Below are positions 1 to 9,300 of a DNA stretch of 64,000 nt, in pieces. The notes under the pieces were generated by a model. The model was not told the origin of the DNA and searched no databases. It worked only from the letters and a program-made list of their open reading frames with translations. The translations under genes and the position numbers were made by a program. Every line of letters starts with the position of its first letter. Position 1 is the stretch's first letter. Origin of the DNA: Acidobacteriota bacterium (lineage in GTDB: Bacteria; Acidobacteriota; Terriglobia; Terriglobales; Acidobacteriaceae); assembly GCA_016196065.1 (NCBI GenBank), contig JACPYL010000010.1, positions 744,001 to 808,000 on the forward strand. The letters run 5' to 3'.

Positions 1-764
1 AAAACGAAGCCTTACAGCCGGATGACGGCAAAGGCACGATCCGCGTCATTGTGGCGGATAGCCAGGCAATCTTTCGCGCCGGGCTGCGCAAAATCTTCGC
101 GCTTGAAGACGACATCCGCGTTGTTGGCCAGGCCGAAACTGTGGCCCAGACCATCACGGCCATCCAGAAATTTTCTGCCGACATTCTGATTTTTGAAGCC
201 GCGCTGACCACCAGCCCGGCCGATGCCGTTTCCGATCTGCTGCGGCAGAACGTGAAATGCCGCGTAGTTGTGGTTCTACAGGAGCCCGACCAGGAAATGA
301 CGCTCGAACTCTTCCGGCGTGGCGCACACGGTATTGTTTCGCGCGAAGTTGAGCCCGAGGTGCTGGTCGAGTGTCTTCGCAAAGTAGCGTCGGGCGAGCC
401 ATGGCTTGAGCCGCGCGCAATTGCCTGGGTGCTGGACGCATTCCGCAATCAGAGTCTGCGCCCCACTGGGTCGCGTCCCAAGGTGCAGCTCACGCCGAAA
501 GAATCGCTGATCGTGTCTTGCGTCACGCAGGGCATGAAGAACAAGGAAATTGCTTTGCGCGTCGGCACAACCGAACAGGTCGTGAAGAACTACTTGCGAA
601 AGGTTTACGACAAACTCGGTGTTGCGGACCGCCTGGAACTGGCGCTGTATTGCCTGAACCACCGGGTTGTGCACAACGAAGTTCCAGCGAAGCCCGCTGA
701 GCCGGCCAACGGTGCCGCTCCTGAAGCGGCCAACGCTGCAGCTGCTTCCGGATCACATTCCTAA
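1..764 (+). CDS. NarL/FixJ-family response regulator with degenerate receiver domain (5' end outside window)
   Basis: The reading frame is open from the left edge of the window. A GTG at 51 would start inside the first strand of the receiver fold (IRVIVADSQAIF), so the true start lies upstream. A CheY-like receiver (about 120 residues) is followed by a LuxR-type HTH (LTPKESLIVSCVTQGMKNKE, then VKNYLRKVYDKLGV) near residues 165-220 and an Ala-rich tail. The receiver is atypical. The usual phospho-acceptor Asp after the third strand aligns with Glu (ILIFEAAL), only one of the N-terminal acidic pair is kept (VADS), the switch Thr aligns with Gln (VVVLQ), and the conserved Lys aligns with Arg (GIVSREV). 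By family knowledge it is a DNA-binding regulator. By inference it may act without phosphorylation. No partner kinase is visible. Confidence 0.85.
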   Translation, partial: NEALQPDDGKGTIRVIVADSQAIFRAGLRKIFALEDDIRVVGQAETVAQTITAIQKFSADILIFEAALTTSPADAVSDLLRQNVKCRVVVVLQEPDQEMTLELFRRGAHGIVSREVEPEVLVECLRKVASGEPWLEPRAIAWVLDAFRNQSLRPTGSRPKVQLTPKESLIVSCVTQGMKNKEIALRVGTTEQVVKNYLRKVYDKLGVADRLELALYCLNHRVVHNEVPAKPAEPANGAAPEAANAAAASGSHS

Positions 765-871
765 GCGCTTTCTTCTAGTACAATTCTCTCGCCGCTGGTC
801 CTGCAGTCCGCGTTTGCGGCTGCTGCCGATCGTGTTCCGCGCGGTAAATCTTCTACGTGAGAGGCCATCCT

Positions 872-1348
872 GTGAAAGGCGATGCCAGCGTCATTGCGAT
901 CTTGAATGAGGTATTGAAAGCCGAGCTTACTGCCATCAATCAGTATTTCCTGCATTCCGAAATGTGCGAGAACTGGGGCTATATGAAGATGGCAAAATTG
1001 ATGCGCAAGGAATCGATTGAAGAAATGCAGCACGCTGAGAAGTGCATGGAGCGCATCCTGCTGCTGGATGGCGCGCCGAATATGACGGACTATTTCAAGA
1101 TCAACATCGGCCAGACGCTGAAACAGCAACTGGAAAACGATCTGCAACTCGAGTACACCGCCGTCAAGCGCCTGAACGATGGCATCAAGACCTGCGTCGC
1201 AGTCGGCGACAACGGCTCCCGCGAGTTGATGGAAAAGATCCTGCTCGATGAAGAACATCACATCGACTATCTCGAAGCGCAGCTGCACGCGATCCAGGAA
1301 ATGACCTACGAGAACTACCTGGCGCAACAGTTGGGCGAAGACGACTAG
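872..1348 (+). CDS. bfr: Bacterioferritin
   Basis: Iron-storage ferritin that oxidises Fe(II) at a di-iron centre and stores ferric mineral in a 24-mer cytoplasmic shell. With the GTG at 872 as start the protein is 158 aa, the standard Bfr length. GAGAGG lies 7 nt upstream, and the N-terminus MKGDASVIAILNEVL matches the family; an in-frame GTG at 857 is less likely because it would include that ribosome-binding site. All ferroxidase ligands are at canonical positions: E18, E51, H54, E94, E127 and H130. The haem ligand M52 is present too. It stands alone, between the response regulator and a tRNA gene, outside the island that begins at 1619. Confidence 0.96.
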   Translation: MKGDASVIAILNEVLKAELTAINQYFLHSEMCENWGYMKMAKLMRKESIEEMQHAEKCMERILLLDGAPNMTDYFKINIGQTLKQQLENDLQLEYTAVKRLNDGIKTCVAVGDNGSRELMEKILLDEEHHIDYLEAQLHAIQEMTYENYLAQQLGEDD

Positions 1349-1352
1349 AGGC

Positions 1353-1498
1353 AGTTCTCAGTTCCAGGTTCTCAGTTCTCAGTAGCGTCGTTGGTCGTTC
1401 GCTGTTCGTCATTCGCGCTTTGCAATGCAGGCGGGTAGTTCTGCTCTTCGGCGAAGGACGAAAAGCGAACGACCGACGACCACCGACGAACGACCAAC
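1353..1498. repeat. Short direct repeats and an inverted-repeat element before tRNA-Ser
   Basis: The 200-bp gap between bfr and tRNA-Ser holds repeated CAGTTCTCAGTT-like words (about 1353-1383). It then holds GTTGGTCGTTCG at 1390-1401 and its exact reverse complement at 1487-1498, with further complementary pieces between. The roughly 110-bp segment could fold into a long hairpin, like a REP or MITE-type palindromic element. No open reading frame is credible here. Confidence 0.5.
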
Positions 1499-1548
1499 TG
1501 CAAATCCACAAACTGTTAGAATCTAACGAGTCCGCATCACAGGGCGCC

Positions 1549-1635
1549 GGAGAGATGGCCGAGTGGCTGAAGGCGCACGCTTGGAAAGCGTGTTTAGGGG
1601 AAACTCTAACGTGGGTTCGAATCCCACTCTCTCCG
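1549..1635 (+). tRNA. tRNA-Ser(GGA)
   Basis: A complete cloverleaf with a long variable arm, typical of class II tRNA. The acceptor stem GGAGAGA (1549-1555) pairs with TCTCTCC (1628-1634), followed by discriminator G at 1635; an encoded CCA occupies 1636-1638. The anticodon arm is CACGC-TTGGAAA-GCGTG, giving anticodon GGA. The T loop is GGGTTCGAATCCC. The 3' end forms one copy of a 25-bp direct repeat (1619-1643), so the gene is the integration target of the adjacent island and stays intact after insertion. Confidence 0.97.
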
Positions 1636-1643
1636 CCAGTTTT
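1619..1643 (+). repeat. attL, 25-bp core direct repeat within tRNA-Ser
   Basis: The repeat runs from the T arm of the tRNA through the encoded CCA into the following TTTT. It is identical over 25 bases to 28235-28259. The integrase gene begins 67 bp downstream. Confidence 0.88.
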
Positions 1644-1669
1644 ATTGTTATCTTTCACTTGCAAGGCGG

Positions 1670-1688
1670 TGATACCTATACTGATACC
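1670..1688 (+). repeat. Paired TGATACC words next to attL (possible integrase arm sites)
   Basis: TGATACC occurs at 1670-1676 and 1682-1688, between the attL core and the integrase start. The same word occurs twice near attR at 28079-28085 and 28088-28094. Placement near both core sites suggests arm-type integrase or excisionase binding, but this is inference. Confidence 0.4.
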
Positions 1689-1709
1689 AGAATCAGGAAG
1701 GATCCCCCG

Positions 1710-2873
1710 ATGGCCAACCGCGAAGTCAATCTCACCAAAAGGGTCCAAACACCGCATGGCTGGCGGTATTGCCGCGTTGTGCTGTCCGCTAATGGCCGCG
1801 TCAAGCCTGACTTGGTTATCGTCAATGGCAATCCGGAAACCCACAAGGAAGGCGCGTACTACCTTGAGTGGCGCGAAGGAGCGAAGCGCGTGCGAATCTC
1901 GGTCGGCAAGAACCCAGCCGACGCCGCTGCCCGACGATTACGCAAGGAAGCGGAGTTCAACGCAGCGAACAACGGCGTCTCCGTCTTGCCTGACGGCCAG
2001 GATGGGCACCAGTCGGTAGCTGCAGCCGTCGCCGATTTCCTTGACGAAACAAAGCTTACAAAGAAGCCTAAGACTCTAGCGGCATACTCGACGGCCCTTT
2101 CGTATTTCGTCGAATCCTGCCACAAGCCCAATCTCGAAGAGATCGACCGGAAGGATATCTTGAAGTTCCACGCGTTCCTGCGGGACGAAAAGGGACAGGC
2201 ACCGCGAAGCTGTTGGAACAAGTTCGCTAACGTTATGACGTTCCTGAAGGCGCAAGGGATCCGCGGGCTGGTCGGCAAGAACGACTGGCCGCGGTACACG
2301 GAAGAAGAACCGGAAATCTACGAACCGGAAGAACTCAAGAAACTTTTCGCAGCGTGTGACGCGGAAGAACGACTTTGGTACGAATTCTTCTTGATGACGG
2401 GAATGCGTGAACAGGAGGTCATGTACACGTATTGGTCGGATATCAACGTCACGGCTGGCACGGTTCGCGTCACGCACAAGCCCGACCGAGGGTGGACGCC
2501 GAAGGCATATAAGGAGCGTGAGATTCCGATTCCCTCAAAACTCATGAAGAGCCTCAAGGCTTGGAAAGCGAAATCCGACAAGACATGCAATCTCGTTTTC
2601 CCTACTGCTGGGTGTAATCCCAAGCTCGATTTTCTCGACTGTCTAAAAACGGTATCTGAACGTGCGAAGCTGAACCCAGACGCCTTTCGGCTTCACAAAT
2701 TCAGAGCGACGTTCGCTACGCGATGTCTCTGGGCAGGGGTCGATTTGCGCACGGTTCAGCAGTGGCTCGGTCACTCAGATATGGAATCGACAATGCGGTA
2801 TCTGAAGCCGTCTCGAAGTCAGCAGGTACGCGCGAAGGTCAACGAGATTTTCACTTGGGTTTCGAGACACTGA
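1710..2873 (+). CDS. Tyrosine-type site-specific integrase
   Basis: A 387-aa tyrosine recombinase that most likely catalyses integration and excision of the surrounding island at tRNA-Ser. ATG at 1710 is preceded by AGGAAGGA; the open frame extends upstream into the tRNA but cannot be coding there. Residues about 100-190 form a SAM-like core-binding domain (VADFLDETK...LAAYSTALSYF). The C-terminal catalytic domain keeps the expected residues: Arg in TGMREQEV, His and Arg in LHKFRATFAT, His in LGHSD and the nucleophile Tyr in MRYLKP. The gene is 18 bp from a convergent gene. No separate excisionase is seen. Confidence 0.93.
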   Translation: MANREVNLTKRVQTPHGWRYCRVVLSANGRVKPDLVIVNGNPETHKEGAYYLEWREGAKRVRISVGKNPADAAARRLRKEAEFNAANNGVSVLPDGQDGHQSVAAAVADFLDETKLTKKPKTLAAYSTALSYFVESCHKPNLEEIDRKDILKFHAFLRDEKGQAPRSCWNKFANVMTFLKAQGIRGLVGKNDWPRYTEEEPEIYEPEELKKLFAACDAEERLWYEFFLMTGMREQEVMYTYWSDINVTAGTVRVTHKPDRGWTPKAYKEREIPIPSKLMKSLKAWKAKSDKTCNLVFPTAGCNPKLDFLDCLKTVSERAKLNPDAFRLHKFRATFATRCLWAGVDLRTVQQWLGHSDMESTMRYLKPSRSQQVRAKVNEIFTWVSRH

Positions 2874-2890
2874 CCTGATCCCTTCTTTGC

Positions 2891-5728
2891 CTACTTCACC
2901 ACAAGTGTGAATTTCGCGGAATGGTTGAGGCTGCCACTGTTAGCCTTCAGGCTGATCGCATAGGTGCCTGGAGGCGTACCGCCGCCACCACCACCTCCTC
3001 CCCCACCGCCGGTTGAACCTCCACCGCCGCAGGAGACCAATAACCCCAATGCCAGCATGAGCACCATCAAGACTGCCGCTATTTGTCTCTGACCTACTCG
3101 CACGACACGTGGATCTGCAAGGAACAGACCGGCCAAAGCGAATACCGTCAAGAACTGACAGGAACTTGTCAGACTCAGCGCCATCGCATTTCCCGACCGC
3201 GCTATGGTTTGGATGGTGACAGTGGCAGGAGCAGGATTTGCGCCGTCGAGAGTCAGGCTGGACGGCGACACTGTGCACATTGAACCAGGTGGCGCTCCAG
3301 AACACGAAAGGGAAATCTGTTGATTGAAGGCGTTTAGTGGGGTCAGAGTCAGCGAATATGTTGCCGACTGTCCAGCGAAAACCGTGACACTCTGAGGTGA
3401 TCCCATCACGGTGAAATCTGGAGTAAATTGAATTTTGAAGACAACTGCGTCTCCGGGTCCATTCAGGTTCGCTTGAATCGGATTGACCACGGGAAAGTCT
3501 GGCACGGTCGCGAAGCCAGCCACGATGATGTCCCCGACACTGTCGACCGCGATCGCGTTCCCTTGTTGGTCACCAAAACCCGGACTACCGCCCCAGTAGG
3601 TCGAGAACGGGAGCGCAGAACCAGTACTATTCAGTTCCGAAACGAAAATGAGAGGGTCTCCTGAGATGTCTGACTGCACCGGTGATTGCAGCGGAAAATT
3701 GGTTGAACGGGTCTGCCCCGTCATATAGGCATTGTTAGAGGAGTCCAGTGCAATCGCCCAGCCCCAATCAATATTGTTCCCGCCTAAGAAAGTCGAGTAG
3801 ACGGGGGAGGATCCCGTCGCATCGAGTTCGGTCACAAAAGCGTCGGGGTCGAAGATGCCAGGATTCCCGATCACAGTCTGGAACGCTCCTGGCGTCACGG
3901 GAAAATCCGCCCCGGCAATTCCCGTCACATATGCGTTACCTGCCGCATTGACCGCAAGCCCATACGCTTGGCTATCATTAATGAACGTCGAATAGGCGAG
4001 GTCTTGGCCCGACGCTGTAAATTTGGAGACAAACGAGCAGCTTACGCCGGGAAGAACACATACTTGCTGGAAAGCGTTGGGCGTGATGGGAAACCCGGCT
4101 CCGGTGTAGCCGGCCACGTAGACATTGTCGGAAGGGTCGAGCGCCATGGCAGTGGGTTGGTCGTTGGTGTTGCCACCAAGATACGTCGAGAACACCAGCG
4201 AGGTTCCGTCAGCACTGAACTTCGTCACGAATCCGTCGAAGGGTCCGTTATCAGTCGGCGCGTGATCTAGCTGCCACGCGTTTGCAACCGGAAGATCGAG
4301 CGATGCCGTCGTGCCGGTTATGACTGCCTGACCTTTCTCATCGACCGCAATGGCCGTGGCGTATTCCTGCGAGAAGCCTCCAAAGTATGTTGAGTAGACC
4401 AGCTTTGAACCATCCGGGCTCAACTTGGAGACAAATGCATCCTGAATTTTCAGTTGGGATTGGAAAGCATTTACTAGCGGAAAATCGGATGACAGAGTCG
4501 TTCCTGTAACGAAGACGTTACCCTCAGAATCGACGGCGACCTTCGTGGGGAACTCAGCGCCGGTTCCGCCGAGGTAGGTAGACCAAAGGACTTGGGAACC
4601 GTCTGGAGTCAGCTTGGTCACAAAGGCGTCTACGTCTCCGCTGAGGTGCCTCTGGTAGGCGCCTGCCGTTGTTGGGAAGTCGGGAGAGTTGGAGTCGCCA
4701 TAGAGATAGATGTTTCCGGCACCGTCAAGCGCCATTCCGTCCGCGCCGTCCCCAAAACCACCGCCGAGATAGGTCGAAAAGCTTACGGCGGGATCGATGA
4801 TGAGGGGTTGGGAGCGGTCGTAGCTCGGAAGCTGGAAGCTGACAATGACGGAAGACTTTTTCGTGCGCTGAAGCCGGAAGCCCCCACCTTGGAGGGCTTT
4901 GCAGTCGTCTTCGCCTGCAATATTGGATTTTTCTCGTGTACACGATTTGCCCTGATATAGGAGTGGCTTGTGAAAGAGAATCTCGCTGTCGTCACCTCGA
5001 ATGATGAGATCCCCAACGTCGTTCACCCTGACGAGAGAGTGAGAATCCGATGTGCTGATGGCAAATTTGATCTGGTCCGGGCTGGCATGAGGAGCTACCA
5101 CAAAGTCGTACTCCAACTGTCCATTGTTGCCGTAGTAGACAAGGTCAATTCCAGAATAGGTGGATGGGTACCAGACTTCGGCGTATTGCCCAACATGCCT
5201 ACTCCATCTCTTTGGGTCGTTGCCGATTAAGTAATTGCTGTAAGAGTGAAGTGGTTTCCGACCCTCGGGGTTGATGTCAAAGCGCACTCCCAGCAGCCTC
5301 AAGCGTGTAGAACTCGCGGCTGAACGACTGACGCACGAGGTCCTCTGCAAGGCCGGTGATGAGTGCGAGCCTTTAGAGAATGCTGATTCGGACGGGCATG
5401 TATTAGCGTTGTGTAGAGCGCTGGCTGAAAAGGTCGCCTCGCTTCGGGTAAGGAACACTCGGTAGCTCGACGCTCGGCCAATGAAGGCAACGTGTGGCTT
5501 GGTCTGATTCGTGATGGACTCAAAAGCGATCACGCGCTGGAGCCGATGTGGTACCCATCTGCGCGACTCGACCCGAGCTAGTGCGAAGACAGAAGACCCG
5601 ACCATTGCAAGCGCTAACAGCATCTGCGCTCTTCGAACCATAGCCCGTCTTGGCTGGGAGACTCGTGTCTGCGGCAAATCGCAAGAGCTGGGCAAACGGC
5701 CTTCTAGTTGCTTCAGCGCGCCGATCAT
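2891..5728 (-). CDS. Secreted SBBP-repeat beta-propeller protein
   Basis: A 945-aa protein with three regions. After an N-terminal hydrophobic segment (MLLALAMVGSSVFALA, about residues 36-51) comes a DUF7948-type region (YLIGNDPKRW...YSGIDLVYYG) around residues 165-300. Then follow about eight SBBP blade repeats of the form FSTYLGG-x(n)-A-x-D-x-x-GN-x-Y-x-x-G (about 315-760). The C-terminus has an Ig-like segment, two hydrophobic stretches, the motif LLVSCGGGG and a run of glycines before a final beta-rich tail. ATG 5728 has AGAGG about 6 nt upstream; ATG 5641 is an alternative giving a more standard signal peptide. Such proteins are common in Acidobacteriota and are presumed to be surface or secreted; substrate unknown. 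Confidence 0.82.
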   Translation of the reverse strand: MIGALKQLEGRLPSSCDLPQTRVSQPRRAMVRRAQMLLALAMVGSSVFALARVESRRWVPHRLQRVIAFESITNQTKPHVAFIGRASSYRVFLTRSEATFSASALHNANTCPSESAFSKGSHSSPALQRTSCVSRSAASSTRLRLLGVRFDINPEGRKPLHSYSNYLIGNDPKRWSRHVGQYAEVWYPSTYSGIDLVYYGNNGQLEYDFVVAPHASPDQIKFAISTSDSHSLVRVNDVGDLIIRGDDSEILFHKPLLYQGKSCTREKSNIAGEDDCKALQGGGFRLQRTKKSSVIVSFQLPSYDRSQPLIIDPAVSFSTYLGGGFGDGADGMALDGAGNIYLYGDSNSPDFPTTAGAYQRHLSGDVDAFVTKLTPDGSQVLWSTYLGGTGAEFPTKVAVDSEGNVFVTGTTLSSDFPLVNAFQSQLKIQDAFVSKLSPDGSKLVYSTYFGGFSQEYATAIAVDEKGQAVITGTTASLDLPVANAWQLDHAPTDNGPFDGFVTKFSADGTSLVFSTYLGGNTNDQPTAMALDPSDNVYVAGYTGAGFPITPNAFQQVCVLPGVSCSFVSKFTASGQDLAYSTFINDSQAYGLAVNAAGNAYVTGIAGADFPVTPGAFQTVIGNPGIFDPDAFVTELDATGSSPVYSTFLGGNNIDWGWAIALDSSNNAYMTGQTRSTNFPLQSPVQSDISGDPLIFVSELNSTGSALPFSTYWGGSPGFGDQQGNAIAVDSVGDIIVAGFATVPDFPVVNPIQANLNGPGDAVVFKIQFTPDFTVMGSPQSVTVFAGQSATYSLTLTPLNAFNQQISLSCSGAPPGSMCTVSPSSLTLDGANPAPATVTIQTIARSGNAMALSLTSSCQFLTVFALAGLFLADPRVVRVGQRQIAAVLMVLMLALGLLVSCGGGGSTGGGGGGGGGGGTPPGTYAISLKANSGSLNHSAKFTLVVK

Positions 5729-5910
5729 CTGCGCCTCTGTATGAATGCTCGTCGACGTACCCCCCTTTTCCTTCGTCCGAAATCATACTCAGGTTCGTTC
5801 CGAAAGAGAGCGGAGCAGGTGAAGGTCACACCCAATAACGGGTTCGAACGGTGGCAAACTGATACCCCCCACCGGAATGAACATCCATCCGTCGTCGGAG
5901 CAGGCGGGAA

Positions 5911-6297
5911 TCATTGTTCTAGGTGATCATGGTCAATCTTGAGATTCGCGGTGTAGTGCTCAGTCTGACCGGTGACGATCTCGACTCGTTTGCACAGGGG
6001 TAAAGAAGATACTTCACTGACAAAAATGTCGTAAATTCCCGGAGCAAGCGCGGTCTCAAAGTAACCGTCATGGCTTGCCCTTGGGACCATTGACGACTCT
6101 CCGTTGTACACAGGGCGGTAAGCGCGTACAAAAACGTACGCCGATGTTGCGGGCACTCGATCGTCTCCGATAGTAACCGCTATGGCAAGGAACCCAACGC
6201 CCGGGGAAGCCTGGCCAGATCCGGACACGACAATCTGACAGCAAAGTAACAACAAAATTAACGACCTACTGATCCATCCACCACTGGCAGCTCTCAT
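5911..6297 (-). CDS. Small secreted carboxypeptidase-regulatory-like protein downstream of rhs
   Basis: A 128-aa protein with a signal peptide (SRSLILLLLCCQIVVSGSGQA) and a single beta-sandwich of the carboxypeptidase-regulatory-like kind (YVFVRAYRP, then GYFETALAPGIYDIFVSE). ATG 6297 is chosen because GGAGGAT lies 8 nt upstream; the longer frame to 6399 overlaps the end of rhs and has no such site. It sits 74 bp after the rhs gene on the same strand, so it is probably co-transcribed. Position after a polymorphic-toxin-like rhs gene makes an immunity or partner role thinkable, but no immunity family is recognised. Confidence 0.65.
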   Translation of the reverse strand: MRAASGGWISRSLILLLLCCQIVVSGSGQASPGVGFLAIAVTIGDDRVPATSAYVFVRAYRPVYNGESSMVPRASHDGYFETALAPGIYDIFVSEVSSLPLCKRVEIVTGQTEHYTANLKIDHDHLEQ

Positions 6298-6371
6298 GAA
6301 GCAAGATCCTCCCACCTTGTTTATGGCTAGTTGCGTGCATTGCTCCCCGCTGTTGCCAAGTTCTCGTCCCA

Positions 6372-9300
6372 TCAGTCGCCATTGATCGCCGATTGACAAT
6401 GCAACAAAACAACTCCGGTGTTCGCGTAGGACATTCCCGTGTTCCCGTGAGCGCCAAGGCCGAGCAGAGCTGGTCCATCACTTTGAATCGCATTGAGCTT
6501 GTGCGCAAGTTCGTGAAGGAGAACCACTATGCCGTATGGAGTGGACCCGGAAGCATATCCACCAAAGGAACCACGTCCTTGCTGAAAGAATCCGCCGAGC
6601 GGGTTCAAGTAAATGGCTGCACTAAGGCTTCCTTGGGTGGTGCCCCCAGCGGTTTGTCCACTCAAAGCGGATAGTGCAATCGCTGTTGTGTCAAAAACAT
6701 TCTGAGCTGAGGAGCTGATACCGCCAGTCATCTTGGATGTCGCATTGTTTAGCCAATCTGAACACGGGTTGGAGCCCGATAAGATATAGCTCACTCCCCT
6801 GGCCGCGGGATAGTGGTTGAGCATTTCTTTGGAGAGATCGAACTCTCCAACGGAAGTACCGGGGCCATCTATGTCAGTAAGATAGGCGTTTAGACCCTGC
6901 TGGATTGGACTCGTCAGACCAGCCTGTTCTTGGAACTGCTGATTCTCGAAGCTCATAAAAGCAGCTCCGAAATCTAAGGCCAGAGAAGCGCTGCTTGCGT
7001 CCGTGATGGCTGCGAACGGGTCGTCGTTGTTTGACCCCCTTCCCCCTCCCAATCCAAACAGTTCCATCCTATCTCTAAATAGCCCTAATGAATCCGCACC
7101 ATGCAGTGGACCATTCGCGACATAAGCGTAACGGTTCCAGCTTTGCGGACTTCCCATGCTTATGGACCCTATTCCCGCCGGGTCGGGCGACGTCCACCTA
7201 CCGTGTTGCGGGTTGTATTCGCGAAACAGAAAATCGTACAAGCCGCTGCTAGAGCTCGCAACAGTGTCTTGGTTCTGTCCTGTAAAGTTGTAATCAGGAC
7301 TCCCAGAAGCGCCATAGACTTCCCCATACGGGGCATACTCCGCATCCGCGTAGACTGTCGTTGGCGTGGTTGCCGAAGTTGCCAATCGAGAACTTCCCAG
7401 CCAATCGGTGTGGCGATAGTAGAGTAGCCCTGCAGAGCTGTACACAGCTGTACCACCCCCCGGCAAAGAGATGAACCCCGTTCTAAGGGTCGCACCGTTC
7501 ATCATTGCTAGTTTTGCTCCGCCCGGAGTATAAACGATTTCCGTGTAGTTAGATCCCCGTTGCTGTTCCACCAGCCTACCCAAGGCATCATAGTTCAACT
7601 GTACCGTATCCACCGTGGCGACCGCTCCGTCGGCCTGCCATGTGTATATATGTGAGCAATCGTTCAATAAATTGCCGTCCAAATCGTAGCTGGGGGTACA
7701 CCCTGGCATAGTGTTGAAACGGTTGGTTGTAAGGTCATAAGTGGGCAGGAAAGTGGTGCCGACCGTAGCGGATTTTGTCACGTTGCCAAAAGGATCGTAC
7801 GAAAAAGTCTGTCCCCATTTGTTGCTGCTACAGTTGGCAGAACTGATTCGGCCCAAATCGTCATGAGAATAGGTGCAGGACTGCGTGTTGGCAGTGTTGA
7901 CGTTATCAGTGAGCGCGATTTGCCCTAGAGTGCCGTTCGCGTTCCACGTCAACCCACCACTTTTCGCCACCGAGCTGTTCATATTGAACGTGTAGCTGAT
8001 CAGGCGACCGGTAAGCGTGTCATAGCCGAACGCATCCGAATCGCCGGATCCCAACGTGACACTTGTAAGGGAGCCAATGGGCTGAGACGTTCCGCTGGTT
8101 GTGTAGATCACGCTGCTGACCGGATTGTTGCCCGCCGAAGCTGTCACCTTATTGACCCGCCCTTCGCCATCTAGGCCAGAACCGTCGGCCCCGCCGTAGT
8201 AGATTGTCGGCAAGCCGGGACTAGAAAGAGATTTTAGAGTACCGTGCTCCCAATAACTTGCTGAGACGTGGTAATAGCCGCTTGAGTGTGGTGTCGATTC
8301 ATAAACATCCTTGATTTCTCCCCGTTCCGTGTAGCTAAGTCCGACGTCCGTGATCTTTGTGGTGCAGCTGCCTGTGCAAGTGTATGCCTCAGCAAGCCTC
8401 CCCTCCGTAAGACTCATGGTCGTACCATTCACCACGGCGCTCTCGTAGACATATTTCTTGGCGGGTGTAATTGGCGACACGGGAGCATTAGGGTACAAAA
8501 CGCTTAGAACGCGATGTAGGCCATCATATGTAAGGCAAGAGACCAAGCCTTTGTTGTCAATGGTCTTAACAGCATCTCCAGGAGACGAGACCGTTCCGCA
8601 ATTTGTGTCGCCTGTCAGGCTGTCGTAGACATACTGGTTCGCGCCGGTCTCGGGGTTCGACTCGTATGTTAAACGACCTAGCATATCGTAACGGTAGGTT
8701 CGGCTCTGAGTTGTACCACCATTCGGTTGCGTATTCTGTCTGACGGTAAGAGAATTTATATACGGCGGCGTATCATAGACGTAGGTTGTAAGATAACCGG
8801 AATATCCGCCGCCAACCTGATTGCAAGCCCCACCATATTGGGTATCGCGGGTGATTTCACACACCGATTTCAAGCGCCCCAAGCCGTCGTACTCACTCTG
8901 CTTTGCCTTCGTGCTCTCCGTGGACCCCGCGGGTGCGGGTGCGGCCTCGCGATAAACATAATTCTGCAAGTAGCTCGTGTTCACGACGCCGCCACCGGCG
9001 TCTTGTGTCCTCGTGATGCGCATCATGGCGTCGAAAGTGTTTTGGGTATAGATACCGCTGCTGGGAGACTGTCCAGCCGTGCCCTGATACGCCATACTCG
9101 TTTTGATTGGCCGACCTGCAGTGTCGTACAGTTGCTGGACGGTATCGTAGTAAGTGCTGTTGTATCCTTGACGCTTCTGCCCGTATACTGATCTCCCGAA
9201 ACTGTCCCGTGTGCTCCGGACGTCAACGGTCGACCGGTTGGCATTAAAGTTCATCGCGCTCTCAATAATCGTGGCCCCAGCGTTGTAAGAGTAAGTCGTG

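Noticed and set aside
1563-1709. Extension of the integrase frame into the tRNA gene
   Set aside because: The segment is tRNA and att sequence. ATG 1710 has a strong ribosome-binding site and gives normal integrase length.
2970-3040. C/G-rich repetitive stretch that resembles a short repeat array
   Set aside because: It encodes the poly-glycine tail of the SBBP protein. There are no spacer-like units, and no CRISPR array was seen anywhere in the window.
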